DNA of 44,977 nucleotides from Candidatus Cloacimonadota bacterium (lineage in GTDB: Bacteria; Cloacimonadota; Cloacimonadia; Cloacimonadales; Cloacimonadaceae), in contig JAJBAV010000024.1 of the NCBI GenBank assembly GCA_020532085.1, positions 1 through 44,977 on the forward strand, read 5' to 3'. The position numbers and the translations under genes were made by a program. Numbering within the stretch: position 1 is the first letter of the stretch; every line of letters begins with the position of its first letter. This document shows, one piece after another, positions 38,086-44,977 of the stretch. A model generated the notes under the pieces. That model worked only from the letters and a program-made list of their open reading frames with translations. It was not told where the DNA came from and did no database searches.

Positions 38086-41000
38086 CAGCGCCCCTTGATC
38101 CGTATCCGCTTGTTCGATTTCAACAGTCCGGCCAGCTTCTCCCGAATGCTGGCCAGCCAAGAATCCAAATCTGCCATGGAGTCGATTACCGCAGGCAGCG
38201 CTAGCGTGTCGGCTTCGATAATCTCCTCGACCGGCGGCTCGTCGTCCTTTTTGGGAACCGGTTCAGGTTCGGGCTCGGTCGGGCGTTTCCGTATGATTTC
38301 CGCTTTCAGCTCTTCGAGCAAGCCCGGCAGTATCCGCCGGCGGACCAACAGGGTCTGCAGCAGCCTGACGGGGTCGCTGTTCCCGACGGTCGGCGGCAGA
38401 TCACATGTAAGTCCGGCCGCGATCTCCTCGCGGTCCTCGTCCATCAGTTTCATCCAGTCCGGCTCTGTTTCGAGCCCGGTGAGGGCTTTTTTGAGGTCGT
38501 CTTCATACGCAGCGCGATCGACCGCATACCGCTTTTCCGTACGGTCCACGGCGGACCTGACTACGCTTTTCAGATCGGGTAGATGTTCGAAGAACCTTTC
38601 GCTCGACAGTACTTCTTCAGCCGTGGCTCTCTCTTCCACGCTCAAGAGATCGTTTACGGCTCCAGGGAAGAGTTGTTCGAGGTCGGCCAAGGAATCCAGC
38701 ATTGACCGGGCGTTTTGCACGTCGGCCTCCGCGCCGGATTCAAGGGCGTCGAAAACAGCCTTGGCCCAGGTGATCTCGTCCGGCAGCACACATTCAGTTC
38801 CACCGAGGACCGAAGCCGCTTCACCGGCATCGCCCTTCAGCAGATCGGCCGCATCGGCCAGCAGGCGCTGTGAACGCTCTTCACCGGGAAGGCTCAGGAG
38901 ACGCAGACGGTCGGGTAAAGCTCCGAGTTTTTCCAAAAGATCGGGTACGTGCAGCCGGACGGAGCGGCTGATGTGGTCTTCCAACGGCAGAACTTCGTCG
39001 CCAAAGAGGGTTTCCAGGCGTCGGGCGGCCTTGTCCAAGGCTTCGGGGGGCAGCTTGGCATCACGGGACGATACACCGATCCTGTTGAACGAGACCGTGC
39101 TTTTGACGGCTTCCACCGCCTGCGGTCCCGCAGTGCGCACAGGTCCTCCTGCGCCCGGGACGTGGAACTCGATCTCTCCGGCGCGAAGGAGAGCCGCAAA
39201 CAGACACCGTACGGTGTCTTTGGTCCACCCGTAAGGGGGCGAGGAGAACAGATCCTGGAGATAGGAACCCTGCAGCCTGCCGGAACCGGACTCGGCGGTC
39301 TTGGTCCGGAACACCCTGATAACCTCCGCGAGCACCGGGACCGCGGTGTCCACCCGAGGAGCACCCCTGCTCTTGACCACAAGACCGAGAGGATCGAGGT
39401 CCTTGGTGATGCGGTCCATACGTTCTACGCCGAGAAACTTGGCAGCCGCATCCGTGGAAGGCCGGATCGGGGCCAGGTGGAAATGGGGGAAGACCTCCTT
39501 GACGGCCCCGTCCAGGACCGAGCGCATAGCCGCGTCCAGGATCTCGCCGGCTTCACGGACAGGGGTCGGCTTGCCACGGAAGATGAAGACGCCTTCCAGC
39601 ATCGCCTTTTCCATAGCGGCGGCCGTCCGCTCACGGCAGCGCTCGGCCGCCCGGCGTTCGGCGCGCAGATACTGGGCCACCACGTGATCCGCCGTCCGTT
39701 CGTCAACATCGCCGAGGACTTTTTCCGAGCGCACGATTTCGGGAAGGAGGTCCTCCACGGTGTCGTCGTTTTTCACCAGGAGGACCACGGTGTTATTCAG
39801 CTCCACCTGTGCATTGGTGGAGACCAGAAATTCATTTCGTTTGTCGTCCCAGAGAGCAGGATCGACAAATTCCAGGCGCAGCTCGACATCTTCGGAACCG
39901 CCTACGACCGTTGTCCGGCCGAGTTTGACCGATGACCTGACATCCTTGATATTTTCCAGTCTCGCGGCGGGCTGCACACGAAATAATGAATGGTCGGCGG
40001 TACCCTGTTTGAGGATGTCAATCCTTGCCCTCATTGCTTCGCCGGACGTGGGCGCGTAGCTGTTGCGCTTGTCGCGGATCGGCTTGACGGCGTCGCTCAG
40101 GAAGACCCAGCCGCCCGCCTGCGGGTCCTCGATGAGGCCGCATTCTCTCTCAGACGCGATTTTTCGAAGAGCCTCCTGCACCTGGCCGAGCAGCCCGGGA
40201 GCCCCGATCTTTCCATAGAGCAGTGCGGCGAGATTCTCCGCCGTACGCGGAAAGGTCTCCACGGGCTGCAGGGCGGCAACCGCCTTGGCCGTGCGTGTTT
40301 CGAGGGAGTCTGTCCCGAAGATCTTAGCCGTTTTCTCCACGCCGCCGATGACATGAGGCAGGACCTTGGCGATGTCAGCGCGGAGGGTGTCGTAGAAATC
40401 GTCCACGCAGGCGAGCGCGCCGATCTCCCGGTCGGCGAGCTTGACGGCGTCGGCACCGAGGACACGGCTCTTGTCCACCAGCACGTCTTGGATGACGCGA
40501 ATCGCCGACCGCAGACCGATGCCGCCGGTGGAACGGGCAAGAGTCCTGATAAGTTCCAGCAGAAGGTCGAAGTGTTGCGGCAGGAACGGATAGAGGCGCG
40601 TGAACGTCGCCGGATCGGGGTCGCCCTTGAACAGGGTCGTACCGGACAGTCGGGTGTGAGTGACCGTGGATTGACCGTGCTCCTTGAACAGGGCTTCCAG
40701 TTTCTTCCGCCCCTCCTCTGATTTGTCGAGCAGACGCCGGTAGGTGATCTCACGGATGTCGCTCGCGTCGAGATGGATGGAAATCGGGAAACGGTCCCGC
40801 AGCTTGTTGAGCTCCGCGGAGTTATGCGCGGCCTTTTCGACGATTTCGCTCAAAGTCTGTTGGCCGGTGGCGGCGATCCAGACCTTGCCTTTGCCGAGTT
40901 CCTTGAGATTGCGGGCCAGGCCGTCGAGGTTAAGAATCAGCTCGCCGCGGGGGGCGACGTACTGACCGGCCTCGTCCACAAGGAGCAAAATGTTTTCGTG

Positions 41001-41771
41001 TCCGGTCTTGCGCCTGCAGATGTCGATGATCTCGCGCGCCAGATCCCGGACATCCCTGGCTTCCTCGAAACGTAGGCCGCGGAAGCTCTCCGGTGTGGGG
41101 AAATCATCCGACAGAACCTCCGGCACGATCTCCGCGGCGCGGGCCACACCGATCAACGGATCGTTGTGAATTTCCTCCCATTCCCCGTTGTAGCGCGCCC
41201 GGTATCCGGCCTTGAACTCATCGTATTTGCCGCGGCGGTCGAGTGTGAACTCAAGCTGTGCGGTCTTCTTCTCCTTGGAAAAGCCCGCCCATTGCAGAAC
41301 TTTCCAATAGAGCACGGTGGAGACCGGGGCGGCTGCGCTTTCGGCGAGCTGCTCGGCGCCGAGATCGAGCAGCACCACCGCTGTGGGATGTTTTTTGGAG
41401 ACGGTACGCAGTGCGGCCGGAATCTCGTTGCGGGCGAAGCGGTCGCAGAGCAGATCGAGGAAGGGTTTACCTACAACCGTGCGTGTCGGATCGAGGGATG
41501 CTCCGAGGTATTTGGTGAACGAGCTTTTGCCGCTGCCGTAAAAGCCGGACACCCAGATGCCGACCTCCGTCACCTGACCGCCCCTGACGCCTTCGCCGAA
41601 AATATCGAGAAACTTGCGGAAACAGGACTCGATATTGTCCGTAACCTCGTACTCGGCGACCTCACGGGCCAAGCGGTCCTCCTCTTGGGCGTAATAGTCG
41701 ATGACTTTCTCAATGGTCCGATCGATGGGTCGCCGGGGCGAAAATACCTGTCGAATCCTTTCGCTCATCAT
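38085..41771 (-). CDS. brxC: BREX P-loop protein BrxC
   Basis: Large ATPase of the BREX core, thought to bridge the methylation and restriction components. It has 1228 residues. It starts with MSERIRQVFSPRRPIDRTIEKVIDYYAQEED, with Walker A GFYGSGKSSF (76-85) and Walker B ILLLVDEAGQYVAPRG (261-276). The remainder is helical with few recognisable motifs; a Pro/Glu-rich linker lies near residues 1185-1200. Two adjacent ATGs (41771 and 41768) overlap the brxB stop; either could serve. Ends in the pglX start. Confidence 0.94.
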   Translation of the reverse strand: MMSERIRQVFSPRRPIDRTIEKVIDYYAQEEDRLAREVAEYEVTDNIESCFRKFLDIFGEGVRGGQVTEVGIWVSGFYGSGKSSFTKYLGASLDPTRTVVGKPFLDLLCDRFARNEIPAALRTVSKKHPTAVVLLDLGAEQLAESAAAPVSTVLYWKVLQWAGFSKEKKTAQLEFTLDRRGKYDEFKAGYRARYNGEWEEIHNDPLIGVARAAEIVPEVLSDDFPTPESFRGLRFEEARDVRDLAREIIDICRRKTGHENILLLVDEAGQYVAPRGELILNLDGLARNLKELGKGKVWIAATGQQTLSEIVEKAAHNSAELNKLRDRFPISIHLDASDIREITYRRLLDKSEEGRKKLEALFKEHGQSTVTHTRLSGTTLFKGDPDPATFTRLYPFLPQHFDLLLELIRTLARSTGGIGLRSAIRVIQDVLVDKSRVLGADAVKLADREIGALACVDDFYDTLRADIAKVLPHVIGGVEKTAKIFGTDSLETRTAKAVAALQPVETFPRTAENLAALLYGKIGAPGLLGQVQEALRKIASERECGLIEDPQAGGWVFLSDAVKPIRDKRNSYAPTSGEAMRARIDILKQGTADHSLFRVQPAARLENIKDVRSSVKLGRTTVVGGSEDVELRLEFVDPALWDDKRNEFLVSTNAQVELNNTVVLLVKNDDTVEDLLPEIVRSEKVLGDVDERTADHVVAQYLRAERRAAERCRERTAAAMEKAMLEGVFIFRGKPTPVREAGEILDAAMRSVLDGAVKEVFPHFHLAPIRPSTDAAAKFLGVERMDRITKDLDPLGLVVKSRGAPRVDTAVPVLAEVIRVFRTKTAESGSGRLQGSYLQDLFSSPPYGWTKDTVRCLFAALLRAGEIEFHVPGAGGPVRTAGPQAVEAVKSTVSFNRIGVSSRDAKLPPEALDKAARRLETLFGDEVLPLEDHISRSVRLHVPDLLEKLGALPDRLRLLSLPGEERSQRLLADAADLLKGDAGEAASVLGGTECVLPDEITWAKAVFDALESGAEADVQNARSMLDSLADLEQLFPGAVNDLLSVEERATAEEVLSSERFFEHLPDLKSVVRSAVDRTEKRYAVDRAAYEDDLKKALTGLETEPDWMKLMDEDREEIAAGLTCDLPPTVGNSDPVRLLQTLLVRRRILPGLLEELKAEIIRKRPTEPEPEPVPKKDDEPPVEEIIEADTLALPAVIDSMADLDSWLASIREKLAGLLKSNKRIRIKGR

Positions 41772-42334
41772 AGACCTCCAAGCAACGTCGACCGGTAGTT
41801 GCCGTCGACCGGGTAAAAGTCAAGAAAATGGAGACCGTACTGGCCGGATCTCCTGCCGGGATAGAAAATCACCGTCGGTGTTTTGACCTTGTCGTGCAAT
41901 TGGCTCTCGATGGTCCGCGTACGGAAATAGGGATGAAGCAGCTCCGCCTCGGTGAGCAGCACGACGGTGCCGGCGGGGGTCGACTCGATCACTTGAGCCA
42001 CCCGGTCCACCAGAGAGTTCCCCTGGCGGAGGACGTCACGGACCGCTTCATTAATCTGATCCGCCTCGGCGTCGGCTTCCAGTTCAAGCCAAATATCCCA
42101 TCTGCCGGACTTGTCGACCGTGTCCCAAAGGAGGTCCGCAAGAGAAACGCGGCGGACTTCGAAGCCCGTCTCCTTTATCCTGGATGTCCATCGCGGCAGA
42201 TATTTTTTAAGATCGAGCATCAATTCGGGTGGATAAGCGAAATAGAAAACCGGGTCGCTCCTGGCCGGATTGAGCGCATCAGTGTCTTGGATTTTGTCGA
42301 GCAGTTCGTTGAATGCATTATCGAGCGAGTACAT
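41768..42334 (-). CDS. brxB: BREX protein BrxB (DUF1788)
   Basis: Small conserved BREX protein of unknown molecular role. The 188-residue product has the DUF1788 layout: N-terminal AFNELLDKIQDTDALNP, then FYFAYPPELMLDLKKYLP, a middle region, and the C-terminal FYPGRRSGQYGLHFLDFYPVDGNYRSTLLGG, where FYPG and the F..YPVDGNYR ending are the family's best markers. Overlaps brxA by 17 bp and brxC by 4 bp, so it is tightly coupled. Confidence 0.92.
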   Translation of the reverse strand: MYSLDNAFNELLDKIQDTDALNPARSDPVFYFAYPPELMLDLKKYLPRWTSRIKETGFEVRRVSLADLLWDTVDKSGRWDIWLELEADAEADQINEAVRDVLRQGNSLVDRVAQVIESTPAGTVVLLTEAELLHPYFRTRTIESQLHDKVKTPTVIFYPGRRSGQYGLHFLDFYPVDGNYRSTLLGGL

Positions 42335-43118
42335 CGATCAACTCCTCAATGGATTTGATAACCCAGGTGAAATGCACGACCGAGCCGGCGCGCTGAACAA
42401 TCACCCCACGATGTTCACCGATCCCGTCCAGCCGCTCCACCACTTCGGACGGCGTCATTCCGAACAGTCCCCAGTCTGAATGGTTACAAAGGGAGGAATC
42501 CGTCACGCCCGCTTCATTGAGTTCCCGGGCCAAGATCGCAGCCCCTTCATCCGACATGCGGTAGTTGACGATCTCCCTGCGGCCCCGGACGACTTCATGA
42601 AGGAATCCGACATCTCGAAGGAGACCGAGAACAGAGCGGGCGATGCGCACCGACACCTTCTCCGACCATTGGTTGTCCAAGCGGCCGTCGTAATGTGCTT
42701 CCGACAGAAAGGAGAGCATCGGGTCCGTGTCCATGACGGGTCTTCCCCTGCGGGCGGCGGGCCAGTATTCACGTATCGTGAAGTCATAGACCAGGGGGTC
42801 CTGACGTGCCGTAAACACGAACAGGAGCTCGGTGAAAACACGCCCCGACAGACCTGATGCAAGCACCTTTTGAAGAATCCGTGCGGGCTTGTCACTCGGT
42901 CTCAAGAACCGCGGTATAAATACTCTTCTTACGATATCGCGCGTTCTGTAGGCGGTGGAGTTGCCGAGCAGCCCTTCAGTCTGGACCCTGCGCGTGAAAT
43001 CATCGAGCGGTTCATCCGGACGCCATTGTTCGAGGAGGCGCCGTGTCTCTTCGATCATCCCGGCGCCCTTGCTGATCGCGGTCGAGTATTTCCGTTGTGC
43101 TTCTTTATTCATGGTCAC
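42318..43118 (-). CDS. brxA: BREX protein BrxA (DUF1819)
   Basis: DNA-binding accessory protein of the BREX core. The 266-residue product begins with YSTAISKGAGMIEETRRLLEQW, the typical family opening, and continues with ILQKVLASGLSGRVFTELLFVFTARQDPLVYDFTIREYWPA and a winged-helix-like region LDNQWSEKVSVRIARSVLGLLRDVGFL. The start could be the GTG at 43118, overlapping the brxE stop as GTGA, or the ATG two codons later (43112). DUF1819 proteins are in several BREX types. Confidence 0.92.
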   Translation of the reverse strand: MTMNKEAQRKYSTAISKGAGMIEETRRLLEQWRPDEPLDDFTRRVQTEGLLGNSTAYRTRDIVRRVFIPRFLRPSDKPARILQKVLASGLSGRVFTELLFVFTARQDPLVYDFTIREYWPAARRGRPVMDTDPMLSFLSEAHYDGRLDNQWSEKVSVRIARSVLGLLRDVGFLHEVVRGRREIVNYRMSDEGAAILARELNEAGVTDSSLCNHSDWGLFGMTPSEVVERLDGIGEHRGVIVQRAGSVVHFTWVIKSIEELIDVLAR

Positions 43119-43669
43119 ACTCGGCTTCCGTCTATTTCGGTGGTGAAATAGGGGAAACAGGGTTCATTCCTCGTAAACGCCGTATGGTAAACAGCGGCGG
43201 TTTTTCTAACACCCGCCGTCGTCATAATGTCCTTGTCAGTGCCGATCTTTCTTGCACCCGGCGAGGCGTCCGTTTTTTTGCCGTCGTACATCGATGCGAG
43301 CAATTTCAGCAATTCCTCCGGCTGTCCCATGGCGGTGCGCAAGGTCGGGAAAAAATCCTCTGCCGGGTCCGGAGGCATTCGATGGAGTTCAGTTTCCAAA
43401 GCTTCGGGCAGCCTGAAGAGGTGGTACACACCAACACGTCCGACGGCACTGTCATGAGCGTCGCCTGCGGCTTTACCTGCGGCGTGGATTGCTGCGTGAA
43501 AGGTCGTCCTTGGATACAGACGCTTCAAATAACTCAGCCCCGTTTCATTCATGAATTCGGTTCTCCACCATGCAGGAGAGACCGACTCACCGAGGGAGAG
43601 AACAACCGCACGCAGACGGAGGACAAGAAAGGGCTGTAGCGGCTTCCGCATTTCGTTCTTAGTCATCAT
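43115..43669 (-). CDS. BrxE-like BREX protein
   Basis: A 184-residue protein with the pattern I associate with BrxE: LRLRAVVLSLGE, AWWRTEFMNETGLSYLKRLYPRT, an Ala-rich helix (FHAAIHAAGKAAGDAHD) and VYHLFRLPEALETEL. BrxE was described as the first gene of type 6 BREX, directly before brxA, exactly the position here. Its presence beside brxL, a type I gene, makes the system a mixture. The family call rests on remembered motif order and needs a profile search. ATG pair at 43669/43666 overlaps the regulator stop. Confidence 0.65.
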   Translation of the reverse strand: MMTKNEMRKPLQPFLVLRLRAVVLSLGESVSPAWWRTEFMNETGLSYLKRLYPRTTFHAAIHAAGKAAGDAHDSAVGRVGVYHLFRLPEALETELHRMPPDPAEDFFPTLRTAMGQPEELLKLLASMYDGKKTDASPGARKIGTDKDIMTTAGVRKTAAVYHTAFTRNEPCFPYFTTEIDGSRV

Positions 43670-43896
43670 CTCCTGTCACCTTCCGGAAGCGTCAACTTAC
43701 CCTGACCGACCATCTTCTTGCAAAAAATCTCCAGTTGAGCCTTGGCGAGCTTGGAAGGCTTGGACAGACCGTTTTCCCATCGGTTGACGGTCGCGTAACT
43801 GACGCCGATCTGCCGGGCCAGATCTTCCTGGCTCAGGGAAAGCTGACGTCGTATCTCTTTTACCAATGCTGAAAGACCCCGACCTTCTGTGTCCAT
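43666..43896 (-). CDS. XRE-family helix-turn-helix regulator of the BREX operon
   Basis: A 76-residue protein with one HTH_3 domain: LVKEIRRQLSLSQEDLARQIGVSYATVNRWENGLSKPSKLA. This is the Cro/C1 type, with the recognition helix at SYATVNRWEN. It is promoter-proximal, preceded by GGGAGGTG seven bases from the ATG, and its stop overlaps the brxE start, so it is translated with the whole operon. Autoregulation of BREX expression is the natural role. It differs from the WYL-domain BrxR repressors known from other BREX loci. Confidence 0.85.
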   Translation of the reverse strand: MDTEGRGLSALVKEIRRQLSLSQEDLARQIGVSYATVNRWENGLSKPSKLAKAQLEIFCKKMVGQGKLTLPEGDRR

Positions 43897-43943
43897 TCAC
43901 TGCACCTCCCGACTGAATAACAGACCACCGTCCCTATCCGAAT

Positions 43944-43971
43944 TTAATAGCGTATGTTATATCGTTCGCAA
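43944..43971 (-). promoter_or_regulatory. Candidate BREX operon promoter with overlapping operator
   Basis: On the minus strand a -35-like TTGCGA (43966-43971) and a -10-like TATTAA (43944-43949) are 16 bp apart, about 50 bp before the regulator ATG. The spacer forms an imperfect palindrome (43950-43969, 7 of 10 pairs, GCG...CGC ends), well placed for binding by the XRE protein. This is a motif-based guess. Confidence 0.4.
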
Positions 43972-44371
43972 AAGAAAAAAAAGGAAAATCCGTGACTTGA
44001 TCGAACCACATTTCAGAATCACCGGTTTCCCGTACGAATCGATCTAAGACCGCGATCTTCCTTTAAGTCATCAATATAGAACCAAGTCGCCGCGGGTTCG
44101 GCTCTATTTCGACGGACGGCGATCAAAACGCGGCGGTAGAGGCAGGGGTCGCCGGGAAGAAACTATTCAACTGTCTCGTGACGTTAACTACTACATGCAT
44201 GAAAGTTTCTATTTATCAAGCAATCAAGTCGGTTCTTTGTACGTGCCTTAGATGGGTTTGCGCCACATGACCTGCCATGCCGGGGCTGTATGGCAGCTGG
44301 CGGCGTTCTTCCCGATAGCGGGATAGTCTTCTCTCAAGATCGAGATGATCCTTGAAAAGGTTCTCTTAAGA
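43972..44371. other. Non-coding stretch upstream of the BREX promoter
   Basis: About 400 bp without a supportable gene. A minus-strand frame (ending at 44248, TAA) reads ISILREDYPAIGKNAAS and CHTAPAWQVMWRKPI; it looks protein-like and could be the tail of a lost gene, but it has no start of its own outside the repeat. Otherwise nothing is seen. Confidence 0.4.
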
Positions 44372-44564
44372 CGAGGTGTCGGATTTGAGTTGACACCAAA
44401 GGAGACGTGAACAACGGGCAATAGGGGAATGGACAATAGAGAAGCTGGAGAGCAGGCGGACGGGTAGAAGTCGGCCTGGCGGGCTGAAAACAACAAAACC
44501 CCGAGGGGATTACCCACGGGGTCTTGTATTTAAGAAGAACCGCTTATGTGCAGCGGGTTATTTC

Positions 44565-44573
<9 letters not shown>
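44372..44573. repeat. Right direct repeat of the defence island
   Basis: Partner of 21813-22016. It begins with a small inverted repeat (GGTGTC, 11-base loop, GACACC at about 44376-44398), runs through the tRNA-Asn terminator, and extends into the last 9 bases of the tRNA gene. This copy has the better terminator and tRNA match, so it is probably the resident sequence. Confidence 0.9.
44494..44526 (-). terminator. Terminator of tRNA-Asn
   Basis: On the minus strand GACCCCGTGGG and CCCCTCGGGGTT form a GC-rich stem followed by TTTTGTTGTTTTC, about 40 bases after the tRNA 3' end. It should keep tRNA transcription out of the island. Confidence 0.75.
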
Positions 44574-44640
<67 letters not shown>

Positions 44641-44698
44641 ATGAGGTGCGTACGGTGCAACGGATGGACGCTGTACGTGCACCCGTTTACAGATAGGG

Positions 44699-44727
44699 CT
44701 TTTAGCATAGAGACTTCAGTGCGTCAA
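44699..44727 (-). promoter_or_regulatory. Promoter of tRNA-Asn
   Basis: On the minus strand TTGACG and TAAAAG are 17 bp apart, with TG one base before the -10 hexamer, about 58 bp ahead of the tRNA. A good sigma-70-type match in a region with no gene (44641-44859). Confidence 0.6.
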
Positions 44728-44859
44728 GAAAAAGTTGTGGATGGATCTGTAGTGCTGTGCGGTGGTTAAACGGCAGACAGGTCAGGAAAAACCGGGGGTA
44801 CAGGGTAGACAGTATAAAGGGCGGGTTTGGGAGCGTACAGCTAATCATCATGTTTTGCC

Positions 44860-44976
44860 TCAGCTGGAAATGGAGAATCGCTTCTGTTGAGTTAGCGAGT
44901 TAAAAGTGTCCCCGGCTGCCGCAATCTGGTGGCGTGCGGAGCGGCGTTTTTCTTCCAGTCGTTTTTGCTTTCTGGC
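44860..44976 (-). CDS. C-terminal end of an unknown protein (partial)
   Basis: An open frame enters from the window edge and stops with TGA at 44860. It reads ARKQKRLEEKRRSARHQIAA then AGDTFNSLTQQKRFSISS, a basic, helix-like tail. Only 39 codons are visible; the identity is unknown and the frame could be chance. Confidence 0.3.
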   Translation of the reverse strand, partial: ARKQKRLEEKRRSARHQIAAAGDTFNSLTQQKRFSISS

Positions 44977-44977
44977 C

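Noticed and set aside
37147-39234. Long plus-strand open frame (about 695 codons) opposite pglX/brxC
   Set aside because: It is antisense to two clear BREX genes in GC-rich DNA. The product is Arg/Ser-rich with no domain, and its length follows from the codon bias of the real genes.
44248-44517. 89-codon minus-strand ORF at the island's right end
   Set aside because: Its first half lies in the direct repeat and reads through the terminator. Only the tail looks protein-like, so it may be a remnant but is not a supported gene.

Overview
The window looks like a chromosomal stretch of a sulfate-reducer-like deltaproteobacterium (Desulfobacterota, plausibly Desulfobulbales). This is an inference from a GC-moderate genome, an ssrA tag ending YALAA, anaerobe-type corrinoid genes and a type II secretion/type IV pilus ATPase; no taxonomic search was possible. 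It falls into three parts: a housekeeping half (1-14.2 kb), a laterally acquired N-type ATPase operon (14.2-20.9 kb), and a defence island (21.8-44.6 kb) bounded by about 200-bp direct repeats, one of which runs into the 3' end of a tRNA-Asn gene.

Housekeeping part: tmRNA (ssrA) with terminator, smpB, a GspE/PilB-type ATPase, a lipoprotein gene translationally coupled to pcm, htpG, and (plus strand) a HemG/HemY-type protoporphyrinogen oxidase. dnaA follows on the minus strand, with an AT-rich upstream region holding one perfect DnaA box (possible origin). Then comes a plus-strand corrinoid run cobO-cobQ-cobD-cbiB (adenosylation, cobyric acid amidation, aminopropanol-phosphate supply and its attachment).

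N-ATPase operon: atpD-C-Q-R-B-E-F-A-G on the minus strand, the diagnostic order of N-ATPases, with the small AtpQ/AtpR membrane proteins, a b-delta fused AtpF and no separate delta gene. Subunit c has a glutamate in helix 1 plus a TESSAIY ion site in helix 2. Almost every gene overlaps the next. A broken IS4-family transposase lies just upstream of atpD.

Defence island: all native genes lie on the minus strand and read from about 43.9 kb to 22.06 kb. A small XRE regulator with a candidate promoter/operator leads into brxE-like, brxA, brxB, brxC, pglX, [AAA ATPase + DUF4276], pglZ, (IS630 insertion), [AAA ATPase + DUF4276], brxL, then dcm, a PD-(D/E)XK/Fe-S C-terminal stub, vsr and an unknown small gene. 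This is a BREX system with a type-I gene set (brxA/B/C, pglX, pglZ, brxL) plus a BrxE-like first protein that I associate with type 6. Two separate ATPase-TOPRIM-like cassettes are nested on either side of pglZ. The middle of pglX is strikingly AT-rich compared with its ends, suggesting a swapped target-recognition region. No integrase is present. Each flanking repeat carries a hairpin terminator oriented to stop minus-strand transcription: one lies just after tRNA-Asn, the other just after the last island gene.
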